From contig NZ_NEGJ01000004.1 in NCBI RefSeq assembly GCF_002135415.1, positions 1 to 64,000 of the forward strand: a DNA stretch of 64,000 bases, given 5' to 3'. Shown here one piece after another: positions 21,084 through 29,886 of the stretch (within the stretch, counting starts at the first letter, position 1; the number at the start of each line of letters is the position of its first letter). The translations under genes and the position numbers were made by a program. This DNA is from Acinetobacter sp. ANC 3832. Its GTDB lineage: Bacteria; Pseudomonadota; Gammaproteobacteria; Pseudomonadales; Moraxellaceae. Below the pieces are notes generated by a model. It had not been told where the DNA came from. It saw only the letters and a list, made by a program, of their open reading frames with translations, and made no database searches.

Positions 21084-21092
21084 TTATCCACA
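21084..21092 (+). promoter_or_regulatory. DnaA box upstream of nrdA
   Basis: TTATCCACA is the exact strict DnaA-box consensus, with a looser relative TTATCTATA four bases downstream. DnaA boxes in front of nrdAB are known in E. coli, where they tie dNTP supply to replication initiation. One nonamer can occur by chance, so position is the main support. Confidence 0.5.
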
Positions 21093-21251
21093 AAGTTATC
21101 TATAAGCACTTTAAAGCGACTTTGTTATGCTATCTCCTTGTCAAATAAGACATACAACAAAAATGATTCAAGATCGTTAAATAAGCATTCTTTTTTTGAT
21201 TGATGAGAGAAAAAAAATTATCAAAATGTCAATATTGATCTAAGCTAAAAA

Positions 21252-21299
21252 TTCCCGTATCTTGTGCCTTAACTTATATTAAACCACTAAGTCTTGTGT
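21252..21299 (+). promoter_or_regulatory. Pair of NrdR-like boxes upstream of nrdA
   Basis: Two 16-base sites, at 21252-21267 and 21284-21299, share the right half CTTGTG and are exactly 32 bases apart, the three-turn spacing typical of tandem NrdR boxes. The second (CCACTAAGTCTTGTGT) is the better match to the ACACWATATCTTGTGT-type consensus as I recall it; the first matches mainly in the right half. NrdR represses ribonucleotide reductase genes. Confidence 0.6.
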
Positions 21300-21384
21300 T
21301 TAGTCCTCAAATATCGTGCAATGTAAAAAGCCGATTCAAACGGTCCATAAACATAATAATGATGACAATGGAGCTACGCTGACA

Positions 21385-24213
21385 ATGAGCGCAATTACAA
21401 CCCCTGGTCAACTTCAAGTGATTAAACGCACTGGCGATGTTGCCGCTTTTGATGCAGACAAAATTTCTGTAGCAATTGGTAAAGCTTTTTTGGCCGTTGA
21501 AGGTCAACAAAGTATCGATTCAAGCCGTATCCACGACCGTATTACCCAATTAACAGAAATGGTTATGAATACCTTCGATCGTCGCTTACCTTCAGGCGGA
21601 ACGATTCATATTGAAGAAATTCAAGATCAAGTTGAATTGGCACTCATGCGTACAGGCGAGCAAAAAGTTGCACGTGCTTACGTTATTTACCGTGACCAAC
21701 GTGCTTCTGCACGTCAAGAGACAGGTGCTCACCACCACCCGACTTTACAAATTACAGATGCGAATGGTCAGCTTCAACCTCTGGATTTAAGTCAACTTCA
21801 AGCGACAATTGAAAAAGCAAGTGAAGGTCTTGAAGGGATTAACGTTCAAGCGATTATCGATGAAACGGTTAAGAACCTTTATAACGGCGTAAAAGAGTCA
21901 GACATCTCTACTACAATGATGATGGCGACTCGTACACGTATTGAACAAGAACCAAACTACACTTATGTGACTGCTCGTTTGTTACGTGATGATCTTGTAT
22001 CAACAGGTTTAAAATTCTTAGGCTTACCGACAGATACAACTGAAGGCGATGCACTTGAAACATTCCTGAAAAAAGGGATCGAGCTTGAACTTGTTTCACC
22101 TGAGCTTTTAAATTTTGACCTTGTAAAATTGGCAGCAGCGATTAAACCAGAACGCTCTAATCAATTTACCTATTTAGGTCTACAGACTTTATTTGATCGA
22201 TACTTCATCCATTCAAATGATGTTCGTTTTGAACTTCCGCAATTGTTCTTCATGCGCGTGTGTATGGGTCTTTCTTTAAATGAAGGAAACCGTGAAGATC
22301 GTGCAATTGAGTTCTATAACTTATTGTCTAGCTTTGACTACATGGCTTCTACGCCAACATTATTCAATGCAGGGACTTTACGCCCACAACTATCGAGCTG
22401 TTATTTAACAACTATTGATGATGACTTGTATGATATTTATGGCGCAATGCGTGATAACGCTTTGTTGTCTAAATGGGCAGGCGGTTTAGGCAATGACTGG
22501 ACACCCGTTCGTGCTTTAAACTCATACATCAAAGGCACCAATGGTAAATCTCAAGGTGTTGTTCCATTCCTTAAAGTTGCCAACGATACTGCTGTTGCGG
22601 TCAACCAAGGTGGTAAACGTAAAGGTGCTGTTTGTGCATACCTTGAAACTTGGCACTTGGATATTGAAGAATTCCTAGAGCTTCGTAAAAATACAGGTGA
22701 TGACCGTCGTCGTACACATGACATGAATACAGCAAACTGGGTTCCAGATTTGTTCATGCAACGTGTATTTGAAGATGGCGATTGGACACTCTTTACACCA
22801 TCAGAAACACCTGATCTTCATGATTTAACAGGTTTAGAGTTTGCTGAACGTTATGCTTACTACGAAGGCATTGCGAAAGAAAGCAACATGCTGCATAAGA
22901 AAATCCGTGCAAAAGACTTATGGCGTAAAATGTTGTCTATGTTATTTGAAACAGGTCACCCGTGGATCACGTTCAAAGATGTATGTAACTTACGTTCACC
23001 ACAACAACATGTTGGTGTCGTTCACTCATCAAACTTATGTACTGAAATTACTTTAAATACAAATAAAGACGAAATTGCAGTATGTAACTTGGGTTCAATC
23101 AACCTTGTACAACACGTTCAAGGTGGTGAGTTAGATCGTGAAAAACTGGCTCGCACAGTAAAGACTGCTGTTCGTATGTTAGATAACGTCATCGACATCA
23201 ACTATTACGCAGTTCCTCAAGCACGTACTTCAAACATGAAACACCGCCCAGTGGGTATGGGGATCATGGGCTTTCAAGATGCGTTGTATGAAATGAACCT
23301 TGCTTATGGTTCTGATGCTGCGGTTGATTTTGCCGATGAATCAATGGAAGTGATTAGCTACTACGCAATTTCAACGTCAAGTGACCTTGCAATTGAACGT
23401 GGTGCTTATGAAACATTCAAAGGTTCATTGTGGGATCAAGGTATCTTACCAATCGACTCTTTAGACTTGGTTGCAAAAACACGTCCAGAGCGTATGTTTG
23501 AAGTAGACCGTACACAACGTTTGGACTGGGATACTTTACGTAACAAAGTTCAAAAAGATGGTATGCGTAACTCAAACGTGATGGCGATTGCTCCAACTGC
23601 GACAATTTCAAATATTTGTGGTGTGTCTCAGTCAATTGAACCTACATTCCAAAACCTGTATGTGAAATCTAACCTTTCTGGTGAATTCACAGTGATTAAC
23701 CCGTATCTTGTACGTGCGTTAAAAGATCGTGGTCTTTGGGATTCAGTGATGGTTAATGACCTGAAACACTTTGAAGGTTCAGTTCAGAAAATTGCGCGTA
23801 TTCCTGAAGAATTAAAAGCAATTTTTGCAACTGCATTTGAAGTGGATACACGTTGGATTGTAGATGCTGCATCACGTCGTCAAAAATGGATTGATCAAGC
23901 ACAGTCTCTTAACCTTTACATCGCCGGTGCAAATGGTAAGAAACTTGACATCACTTATAAGATGGCTTGGTTACGTGGTCTTAAAACGACGTATTACCTT
24001 CGAGCATTAGGTGCGACTTCTGCTGAGAAATCGACGATTAATACGGGTACATTAAACGCAGTGAAAAACACTTCTGCTGCTGCTCCTGTCGTTGCTGCTC
24101 CAGTTGTACAAACTGCACCTGAAGCTGCTCAAGAAGATGATGCTTTTTCTCAAGCGGCACCAGTACCATTGGCATGCTCAATTGACAATCCTGATTGCGA
24201 AGCGTGTCAGTAA
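21385..24213 (+). CDS. nrdA: Ribonucleoside-diphosphate reductase class Ia, large subunit
   Basis: NrdA reduces ribonucleotides to deoxyribonucleotides using a radical from NrdB. It has 942 residues, longer than E. coli NrdA (761), because the N-terminus carries what look like two ATP-cone regions (about 10-100 and 125-215), as in Pseudomonas NrdA. The catalytic barrel shows NLCTEI and the GVSQSIEP region, and the C-terminal redox cysteines are in CSIDNPDCEAC. The ATG at 21385 (MSAITTPGQ) fits GGAG upstream; an in-frame ATG 23 codons earlier is less likely. It is followed by a palindromic repeat, a small ORF and nrdB. Confidence 0.96.
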   Translation: MSAITTPGQLQVIKRTGDVAAFDADKISVAIGKAFLAVEGQQSIDSSRIHDRITQLTEMVMNTFDRRLPSGGTIHIEEIQDQVELALMRTGEQKVARAYVIYRDQRASARQETGAHHHPTLQITDANGQLQPLDLSQLQATIEKASEGLEGINVQAIIDETVKNLYNGVKESDISTTMMMATRTRIEQEPNYTYVTARLLRDDLVSTGLKFLGLPTDTTEGDALETFLKKGIELELVSPELLNFDLVKLAAAIKPERSNQFTYLGLQTLFDRYFIHSNDVRFELPQLFFMRVCMGLSLNEGNREDRAIEFYNLLSSFDYMASTPTLFNAGTLRPQLSSCYLTTIDDDLYDIYGAMRDNALLSKWAGGLGNDWTPVRALNSYIKGTNGKSQGVVPFLKVANDTAVAVNQGGKRKGAVCAYLETWHLDIEEFLELRKNTGDDRRRTHDMNTANWVPDLFMQRVFEDGDWTLFTPSETPDLHDLTGLEFAERYAYYEGIAKESNMLHKKIRAKDLWRKMLSMLFETGHPWITFKDVCNLRSPQQHVGVVHSSNLCTEITLNTNKDEIAVCNLGSINLVQHVQGGELDREKLARTVKTAVRMLDNVIDINYYAVPQARTSNMKHRPVGMGIMGFQDALYEMNLAYGSDAAVDFADESMEVISYYAISTSSDLAIERGAYETFKGSLWDQGILPIDSLDLVAKTRPERMFEVDRTQRLDWDTLRNKVQKDGMRNSNVMAIAPTATISNICGVSQSIEPTFQNLYVKSNLSGEFTVINPYLVRALKDRGLWDSVMVNDLKHFEGSVQKIARIPEELKAIFATAFEVDTRWIVDAASRRQKWIDQAQSLNLYIAGANGKKLDITYKMAWLRGLKTTYYLRALGATSAEKSTINTGTLNAVKNTSAAAPVVAAPVVQTAPEAAQEDDAFSQAAPVPLACSIDNPDCEACQ

Positions 24214-24224
24214 TTTTTTAATCA

Positions 24225-24318
24225 ACAACCTCCCCTAACCCCTCCTAAAAGGAGGGGGATCAAACATTCAAAAGGTGTACTCCTTCTCTTTTTCAAAGAA
24301 GAGGGTTAGGGATAGGAT
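24225..24318. repeat. Composite palindromic repeat after nrdA
   Basis: Two hairpin-like halves are seen. CCCCTCCT/AGGAGGGG (about 24236-24256) is followed about 40 bases on by CTTCTCTTT/AAAGAAGAG. The outer ends form an inverted CCCTAACCC/GGGTTAGGG pair. Paired small palindromes of this kind are typical of dispersed REP-like intergenic repeats; here it may also end nrdA transcripts. Confidence 0.55.
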
Positions 24319-24337
24319 TGTAAAAAAGGCTAAGAAC

Positions 24338-24469
24338 ATGTTCCATTTAAGTCATAACTACGAGTTAGGCATTTTTGCACTGATCTTAGCCTTTCTTATT
24401 TTTTACATCCCAATGGCTTATGCTTTTATCGCCATTCGGAAACAACATAAGAGCAAGCAAAATAAGTAG
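24338..24469 (+). CDS. Small single-helix membrane protein
   Basis: This is a 43-residue frame starting MFHLSHNYELG, with one strong hydrophobic helix (IFALILAFLIFYIPMAYAFI) and a basic C-terminus (RKQHKSKQNK), the layout of a small inner-membrane protein with its tail in the cytoplasm. The upstream signal AAGGCTAAG is weak, and a longer frame from 24275 starts inside the palindromic repeat. It lies between nrdA and nrdB on the same strand, so a shared transcript is possible. No function can be given. Confidence 0.5.
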   Translation: MFHLSHNYELGIFALILAFLIFYIPMAYAFIAIRKQHKSKQNK

Positions 24470-24553
24470 TGTGGGCATTTGCTCTTTTGAACAATTTTAG
24501 AGCTTTGATCGGCAAAACTTAATTTTGCTTACACAGAATAAGCGTATAGTACT

Positions 24554-24576
24554 GACATCTTCGATTGTGAGATGTC
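24554..24576 (+). promoter_or_regulatory. Hairpin in the nrdB leader
   Basis: Perfect 7-base arms GACATCT/AGATGTC surround a 9-base loop, ending 32 bases before the nrdB start. It lies just after a possible -10 box (TATAGT, 24545-24550), so it could be in the 5' end of the nrdB mRNA or be an operator. Confidence 0.4.
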
Positions 24577-24608
24577 GACAACAGATTATCAACGAAGAGA
24601 GAACAAAG

Positions 24609-25892
24609 ATGTCTATCCTAAGTTGGGACGATTTTGAAGATGATGAACAGAAACAAGCTACACAAGCTGACCAGCCTGCGACCATCGAACCGCAAAAAAA
24701 GGCTGATTCGCAAGTGGTACCTGATACAAAGCAGTCATCGCCGGATGTGGCAACTGCACAACCCGCTAGAGCCAATCAAAGAACCGCAAAACATTCAACC
24801 GATTCCTTGGCAAGAGCATCTGCAGCCTTAGAAACGCTTGATGTCGCACCTGGCTTAGAAGAGCTTGAAATGGGCGCTCAGCGTGTTCAAGTTGATGACA
24901 AAGCCATGATTAACTGTCGTGCTGACTTGAACCAACTTGTACCGTTCAAATACGAATGGGCTTGGCAGAAATATCTAGACGGTTGCGCAAACCACTGGAT
25001 GCCACAAGAAGTGAACATGAACAATGACATCGCGCTTTGGAAGTCTGAAAATGGCTTAACTGAAGATGAGCGTACTATTGTTATGCGTTCTTTAGGTTTC
25101 TTCTCTACTGCTGACTCATTGGTTGCAAACAATTTGGTTTTGGCGATTTACCGTCATATTACCAACCCTGAATGCCGTCAATACATTTTACGTCAAGCAT
25201 TTGAAGAAGCGATTCACACGCATGCTTACCAATACTGTATCGAATCTTTAGGTATGGATGAAGGCGAAGTCTTCAACATGTATCGCGAAGTTCCATCAGT
25301 TGCACGTAAAGCAGCATGGGGCTTGAAATATACGCAATCATTATGTGACCAAACATTCCAAACAGGGACACCTGAAAACGATCAAATTTTGCTTCGCAAC
25401 TTGATCGCGTTCTATTGTGTACTTGAAGGGATCTTCTTCTATTGTGGTTTCAGCCAAATTTTAAGTATGGGTCGTCGTAATAAAATGAATGGTGTTGCTG
25501 AACAATTCCAATACATTTTACGTGATGAATCAATGCATTTGAATTTTGGTATCGACATGATTAACCAAATCAAAATTGAAAACCCTTCTCTTTGGACGAC
25601 TGAATTCCAAGAAGAAATCGTGCAAATGATTCTTGAAGGGACAATGCTTGAAATTGAATATGCACGTGACACGATGCCACGTGGTGTATTGGGTATGAAT
25701 GCTGCAATGATGGAAGAATACTTGAAGTTCATTGCAAACCGTCGTTTAGCGCAACTTGGTTTACCTGAACAATTTGCTGGTGTGAATAATCCATTCCAGT
25801 GGATGTCTGAAATGATGGACTTGCGTAAAGAGAAGAATTTCTTTGAAACGCGCGTAACAGACTATCAAACTGGTGGTGCATTAAGCTGGTAA
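24609..25892 (+). CDS. nrdB: Ribonucleoside-diphosphate reductase class Ia, small subunit
   Basis: NrdB carries the di-iron tyrosyl radical that activates NrdA. The protein has 427 residues: an N-terminal acidic, low-complexity segment of about 90 residues (rich in Gln, Ala and Pro), then the ferritin-like core with metal-ligand motifs ([12 protein letters not shown], then [10 protein letters not shown]) and the C-terminal NrdA-binding tail. The ATG at 24609 (MSILSWDDF) is preceded by GAGAGA; an in-frame ATG 28 codons upstream is unlikely. Spacing from nrdA (about 400 bases) is unusually wide for this pair. Confidence 0.96.
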   Translation: MSILSWDDFEDDEQKQATQADQPATIEPQKKADSQVVPDTKQSSPDVATAQPARANQRTAKHSTDSLARASAALETLDVAPGLEELEMGAQRVQVDDKAMINCRADLNQLVPFKYEWAWQKYLDGCANHWMPQEVNMNNDIALWKSENGLTEDERTIVMRSLGFFSTADSLVANNLVLAIYRHITNPECRQYILRQAFEEAIHTHAYQYCIESLGMDEGEVFNMYREVPSVARKAAWGLKYTQSLCDQTFQTGTPENDQILLRNLIAFYCVLEGIFFYCGFSQILSMGRRNKMNGVAEQFQYILRDESMHLNFGIDMINQIKIENPSLWTTEFQEEIVQMILEGTMLEIEYARDTMPRGVLGMNAAMMEEYLKFIANRRLAQLGLPEQFAGVNNPFQWMSEMMDLRKEKNFFETRVTDYQTGGALSW

Positions 25893-25947
25893 GTTTTTCG
25901 CGTCACGCGACACATAAGCTGTCATTTGCAACGCATAAAATGTCATT

Positions 25948-25978
25948 GAAAAACCGCCATTAATGGTGGTTTTTTTAT
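25948..25978 (+). terminator. nrdB terminator
   Basis: The stem AAAACCGCCATT/AATGGTGGTTTT (one G-T pair) is followed by a T run, about 55 bases after the nrdB stop. Confidence 0.85.
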
Positions 25979-26030
25979 TTCAGTATAAAAAATTAACACT
26001 GAGTATTTAATTTCCCTCTCTCACCAATAA

Positions 26031-26057
26031 TAAAAAAGGCGCATTACGCGCCTTTTC
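26031..26057 (-). terminator. kbp terminator
   Basis: On the minus strand AAGGCGC and GCGCCTT form a stem around GTAAT and run into a T tract, 15 bases after the kbp stop. Confidence 0.85.
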
Positions 26058-26070
26058 ACTTATTTCAATA

Positions 26071-26544
26071 TTACGCAGGAATACGAAGAACCTGACCCGG
26101 GAAAATGTCATCTGCATTTTTCAACAAAGGACGATTCGCTTCAAAAATTTTGTTGTATTGGTTTGCATCACCATAATATTCTTTAGAAATTTTAGAAAGA
26201 TTATCACCCGATTTTACAGTGTAAAATTTACTTTCTGGCTCAGGTGTTGCGACTGTCATTTGATCATCTACTTTTGCAACATGATCAATATTACCCACAG
26301 CTAAAACAATTTTTTCACGGTCTGCTTGGCTTTGTACTTGCCCATTAATGGTTGCAAGGTCAGAAGCACCGTTATAGCTTACAGACAAACCTGTAATCGG
26401 TAGACCCAATGCTTTAATGTGACCCAGTAATTTATTTGCAACTTCTTGAGCAGATGGCTCAGCAGGTGTAGCAGGCGCTGCTTGTGGCTCAGCAGCAGCT
26501 GTATTCTTCTTACCAATACCTTTTACAAAATCAAAAAGACCCAT
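26071..26544 (-). CDS. kbp: BON-LysM protein, Kbp (YgaU) homologue
   Basis: The protein has 157 residues, with an N-terminal MGLFDFVKGIGKK as in E. coli Kbp/YgaU, an Ala/Pro-rich linker (about 14-33), a BON domain (about 35-98, ending VGNIDHVAKVDDQ) and a C-terminal LysM domain (about 107-156, FYTVKSGDNLSKISKEYYG). E. coli Kbp is a cytoplasmic potassium-binding protein; whether this one binds potassium is inferred. No signal peptide is present. It is monocistronic with its own terminator. Confidence 0.88.
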   Translation of the reverse strand: MGLFDFVKGIGKKNTAAAEPQAAPATPAEPSAQEVANKLLGHIKALGLPITGLSVSYNGASDLATINGQVQSQADREKIVLAVGNIDHVAKVDDQMTVATPEPESKFYTVKSGDNLSKISKEYYGDANQYNKIFEANRPLLKNADDIFPGQVLRIPA

Positions 26545-26712
26545 TCTAATTCTCCATCTTCATTATTAAAGTGTTATAAAAATTTTAACTCTATTTTTAT
26601 ACCTAAAATTTAACCAAAAATGCGTTGTCTTTGGTGAATCAAACGTAACTATATGTAACTAATATTTTGTTTTTTAAGTTATTTATCATCAATGCTTCAA
26701 ATCAATACGTAA

Positions 26713-26742
26713 TAAAAAAGCCACCCTTAAAAGAGTGGCTTT
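26713..26742 (-). terminator. acpP terminator
   Basis: On the minus strand AAAGCCACTCTT pairs with AAGGGTGGCTTT (one mismatch or G-T pair) and runs into T. It lies about 30 bases after acpP. Confidence 0.85.
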
Positions 26743-26772
26743 GATTAGTAGCAAAGCTACTAGATCGGCAGA

Positions 26773-27009
26773 TTAACCTAGTTTCTTAGAAACATAGTCA
26801 ATAGCAGATTGAACAGTTGTGATTTCGTTAGAATCTTCATCTGGAATAGTGATGTCAAAGTCGTTTTCGAAAGACATAACAAGCTCAACTAAGTCAAGAG
26901 AGTCAGCACCTAAGTCATCCATAAAAGATGCTTCGTTTTTGATCTCTTCAGCTTTCATACCAAGTTGCTCTGCAACCGCTTGTTTAATGCGTAGTTCGAT
27001 ATCGCTCAC
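26773..27009 (-). CDS. acpP: Acyl carrier protein
   Basis: This is a 78-residue acidic protein with the phosphopantetheine attachment motif GADSLDLVE (Ser37). It carries growing acyl chains in fatty acid synthesis and also feeds biotin and lipoate synthesis. The start is a GTG at 27009, preceded by AGGAG seven bases upstream; the first residues SDIELRIKQ match family members. It lies 84 bases after fabG. Confidence 0.97.
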   Translation of the reverse strand: MSDIELRIKQAVAEQLGMKAEEIKNEASFMDDLGADSLDLVELVMSFENDFDITIPDEDSNEITTVQSAIDYVSKKLG

Positions 27010-27093
27010 AGGAATTCTCCTCATTGCTTGTGGCGTTATAATTGCCACTAGTTTAATTGAATCTAGAAATTTTTCAAAGTTTATACATCGCAA

Positions 27094-27828
27094 TTAAGCC
27101 ATGTATAAGCCACCATTTACATGTAACACTGTACCAGTGATGTAACTTGCCTGATCCGAAGCCAAGAAACTTACTGCATTCGCAATATCTTGTGGTTCGC
27201 CAAAGCGATTTAAAGCCACTTGATCACTCATTTTTTTACGAATTTCTTCATTCAACTGTTCAGTCATTTCTGTTGCAATAAAGCCTGGTGCGATACAATT
27301 GACAGTAATCTTACGACTTCCCATCTCTTTCGCTAAACTACGGCTAAATGCTTCAATGCCCGCTTTCGCAGCTGAATAGTTGGCTTGTCCTGGGTTTGCA
27401 AAGTGTGCAACCACAGAACTAATATTAATAATTCGTCCAAAGCGTGCTTTAGTCATGCCTTTTAACACACGTTTAGATAAACGGAAAACCGCTTTAAGAT
27501 GGATATTGAGAATATCATCCCAATCATCTTCAGACATACGCAGTAACAAATTATCTTTGGTAATCCCTGCATTATTCACAAGAATCATCACTGAACCATA
27601 TTTTTGTTCAATGTCTGAAACCAATGCATCGATTGCAGCACCATCACGTACATCTAAAACCGCTCCAGCACCTTGTTCAGCAAATTGTGCTGTTAATTTA
27701 TCCGCGCCAGATGTTGAGGTTGCTGTACCAACAACAAAATATCCATCTTGAATCAGTTGTTGAGCGATGGCTGCACCAATCCCTCTACTCGCACCTGTCA
27801 CCAATGCAACTTTGCGTTCTTGTGTCAT
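27094..27828 (-). CDS. fabG: 3-oxoacyl-ACP reductase
   Basis: FabG makes the first NADPH-dependent reduction in the elongation cycle. It is a short-chain dehydrogenase of 244 residues: the nucleotide motif GASRGIGAA (near residue 13), NNAG (near 87), the catalytic Ser in ISSVVAHFANPGQ and YSAAK (Tyr/Lys near 151-155). The start overlaps the fabD stop by four bases. Confidence 0.97.
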   Translation of the reverse strand: MTQERKVALVTGASRGIGAAIAQQLIQDGYFVVGTATSTSGADKLTAQFAEQGAGAVLDVRDGAAIDALVSDIEQKYGSVMILVNNAGITKDNLLLRMSEDDWDDILNIHLKAVFRLSKRVLKGMTKARFGRIINISSVVAHFANPGQANYSAAKAGIEAFSRSLAKEMGSRKITVNCIAPGFIATEMTEQLNEEIRKKMSDQVALNRFGEPQDIANAVSFLASDQASYITGTVLHVNGGLYMA

Positions 27829-28811
27829 GCAATTTTCCCTTCTGCCACTAAAATAGCATTGAGTGCATCTTCCATACGACTTTGCGTATCTATTGGAAAT
27901 GCTTTCTCAATATTCGGTAATCGTTTTGCAAGGTTAGCCAGTACATTACCTGGGCCACACTCAACAACATACTGAATACCTTGATCTTGTAAATATTGCA
28001 TTGTTTTTGTCCATTGCACCGATTGGTACAACTGCGCTGTTAACGCTTGACGTAATTGGGTTAGATCCGTGGCAATTTCCGCATTAATGTTTTGTATTAC
28101 AGGAATACTTGGCAGCTCAATGGCAGTTTGTTCCAACGCTTCTGCAAATTGTACTGCAGCAGGTTTCATTAACGAGCAATGTGAAGGAACAGAAACAGGA
28201 AGTGCAATGGCTTTACCACCATTTTCTTTTGCAGCACTCATCACAGCTTCAACCAGTAACTTAGCGCCTGCAACAACCACTTGACCTTGGGCATTATAAT
28301 TTGCAGCTTCTACCGAACCACCACCAAGCACATTGGCTTGTTCACAAAGTTCAAGTACTTTCGCATCATCTAAGCCTAAAATCGCAGCCATAGCCCCCTG
28401 TCCTTGAGGAACAGCGGATTGCATGAGTTTACCTCGTAGATGTACTAATTTTACTGCATCTGCCAAAGTCATTGCATTTGCCGCAACCAAAGCACTGTAT
28501 TCACCTAAAGAATGCCCTGCTAGATATTTTGGTGCTACACCACCAAAGTCTAACCAAACACGCCATAAGGCAATACTTGCTGTGAGTAATACAGGCTGAG
28601 TGTTTTCGGTTTGATCTAAACCTTCACCACTTTGTGCGATGTGCCACAAGTCATAACCAATTGCTTCTGAAGCTTCGGCAAAAGTGTCTCGCACACCGCT
28701 AAATTGTTCCGCAAGTTCAGCCAGCATGCCTACTTTTTGTGAACCTTGACCTGGGAACAAAAATGCAGTTTTTGTAGCTTGAGCTGCTTGCTCGAGTCGC
28801 TTAGCAGACAT
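27825..28811 (-). CDS. fabD: Malonyl-CoA:ACP transacylase
   Basis: FabD loads malonyl groups onto ACP. The protein has 328 residues with FPGQGSQ near the start, the nucleophile motif GHSLGEYSA (Ser near residue 97) and the catalytic His in VPSHCSLM. The ATG at 28811 (MSAKRLEQ) follows AAAGGA; a longer frame from 28862 lacks such a signal. The first about 15 residues are an extension before the family start. plsX and fabH, found between rpmF and fabD in E. coli, are absent. Confidence 0.96.
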   Translation of the reverse strand: MSAKRLEQAAQATKTAFLFPGQGSQKVGMLAELAEQFSGVRDTFAEASEAIGYDLWHIAQSGEGLDQTENTQPVLLTASIALWRVWLDFGGVAPKYLAGHSLGEYSALVAANAMTLADAVKLVHLRGKLMQSAVPQGQGAMAAILGLDDAKVLELCEQANVLGGGSVEAANYNAQGQVVVAGAKLLVEAVMSAAKENGGKAIALPVSVPSHCSLMKPAAVQFAEALEQTAIELPSIPVIQNINAEIATDLTQLRQALTAQLYQSVQWTKTMQYLQDQGIQYVVECGPGNVLANLAKRLPNIEKAFPIDTQSRMEDALNAILVAEGKIA

Positions 28812-28907
28812 ATAAAAGTCCTTTCTTCGTTTTAACTCGTTTCCGATGCGGCAATTTAACACTAAATAAATTTATTTTTAATTGCGAAATGCAACAAAAA
28901 AGAAAAA

Positions 28908-28938
28908 CAAAAAAAGGGAGCTTACGCTCCCATTTTTT
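28908..28938 (-). terminator. rpmF terminator
   Basis: On the minus strand GGGAGC/GCTCCC with a GTAA loop is followed by seven or more T, separating rpmF from fabD. Confidence 0.88.
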
Positions 28939-28969
28939 CTACTAAGCTTGACGCTTAATACATCACCAA

Positions 28970-29155
28970 TTATTCAGCATCAGCTGCTTTAGCGAATAAT
29001 TGACGACCACGGTAGAAACCATCTTTAGTTACGTGGTGGCGACGATGAGTCTCACCAGTAGCTTGGTCTACAGTTAATGCATTCTCGGTTAAAGCGTCAT
29101 GTGAACGGCGCATGTCACGGCGAGAGCGACTTTTACGGTTTTGCTGAACGGCCAT
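28970..29155 (-). CDS. rpmF: 50S ribosomal protein L32
   Basis: This 61-residue basic ribosomal protein starts [20 protein letters not shown], the invariant L32 N-terminus. No zinc-binding cysteine pair is present, so it is the zinc-independent form. It follows yceD by 77 bases, the usual pairing in proteobacteria. Confidence 0.97.
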
Positions 29156-29232
29156 GATGGCTCCTTACAAAGATCGAAAAAATGGATCAGAACAAATTTA
29201 GTTGTCTTATACTTTACAGTATAACACAAAAA

Positions 29233-29790
29233 TTAGTTAAGTTTACCCTTCAAACCTGCCAAAACATCAAACGGATTATCCCGTTTTTCTTCAACAAGGT
29301 CTTCTTCGGCGGGTTGATGTTTATGCTCACAAACATTATGTCTAGGAGATAAAGGCATCAACAATAACAATTCATCTTCTATCAATGACAATAAATCAGC
29401 CGACGCAGGCGCATCAAAGCTACCTTTTGTCGTTGCTTCACTCTCACCTAAGACGATGAAATCAGCTTCCTCATCCAAGCGCTCTATCAGTGACTCATCA
29501 TCTACTAGCGCTAAATGAAAGTCTGAAACGAGAGAAATTTCAACGTGTTCCAGACAACGCTGGCACTCCATTGGAACATTCGTTTCAACATGACCACTTA
29601 ACCACACGATACGATGATACGCATCCATTGATAGCTTACAGTCTATAGTAATCAATTGAAGATCAATTGATCCAACAGCTTCACGGGAAATACGAACAAA
29701 GCGAGACAGTGGCAGTTTACCTGACCACGTAAAGCCTTGTTCAGCCCATTTAAACGGCTCAATCTGTGCCGGAAAGGTATTTGCTGACAT
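29233..29790 (-). CDS. yceD: YceD/DUF177 family protein
   Basis: The protein has 185 residues with the family cysteine motif CQRCLEHVEI near residue 77 and a C-terminal SPRHNVCEHKH segment, followed by an acidic tail ending NPFDVLAGLKGKL. YceD proteins are linked to 23S rRNA and ribosome biogenesis, and their genes almost always precede rpmF, as here. Confidence 0.93.
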   Translation of the reverse strand: MSANTFPAQIEPFKWAEQGFTWSGKLPLSRFVRISREAVGSIDLQLITIDCKLSMDAYHRIVWLSGHVETNVPMECQRCLEHVEISLVSDFHLALVDDESLIERLDEEADFIVLGESEATTKGSFDAPASADLLSLIEDELLLLMPLSPRHNVCEHKHQPAEEDLVEEKRDNPFDVLAGLKGKLN

Positions 29791-29886
29791 AATTAAGGCG
29801 GCAATTCTACAAATTCATGGGTACTCTGTCAAAGATTAAGATACAATTTTGTACTTATTTAGACAGATCAATTTGGGAAATAAGTC

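Larger units (their letters stand above)
20799..21384. other. Divergent control region between bfmR and nrdA
   Basis: This is a 586-base stretch without a credible gene between two divergently transcribed units. It carries the palindrome at 20877-20891, a DnaA box at 21084-21092 and two NrdR-like boxes at 21252-21299, and is otherwise AT-rich. Confidence 0.7.
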
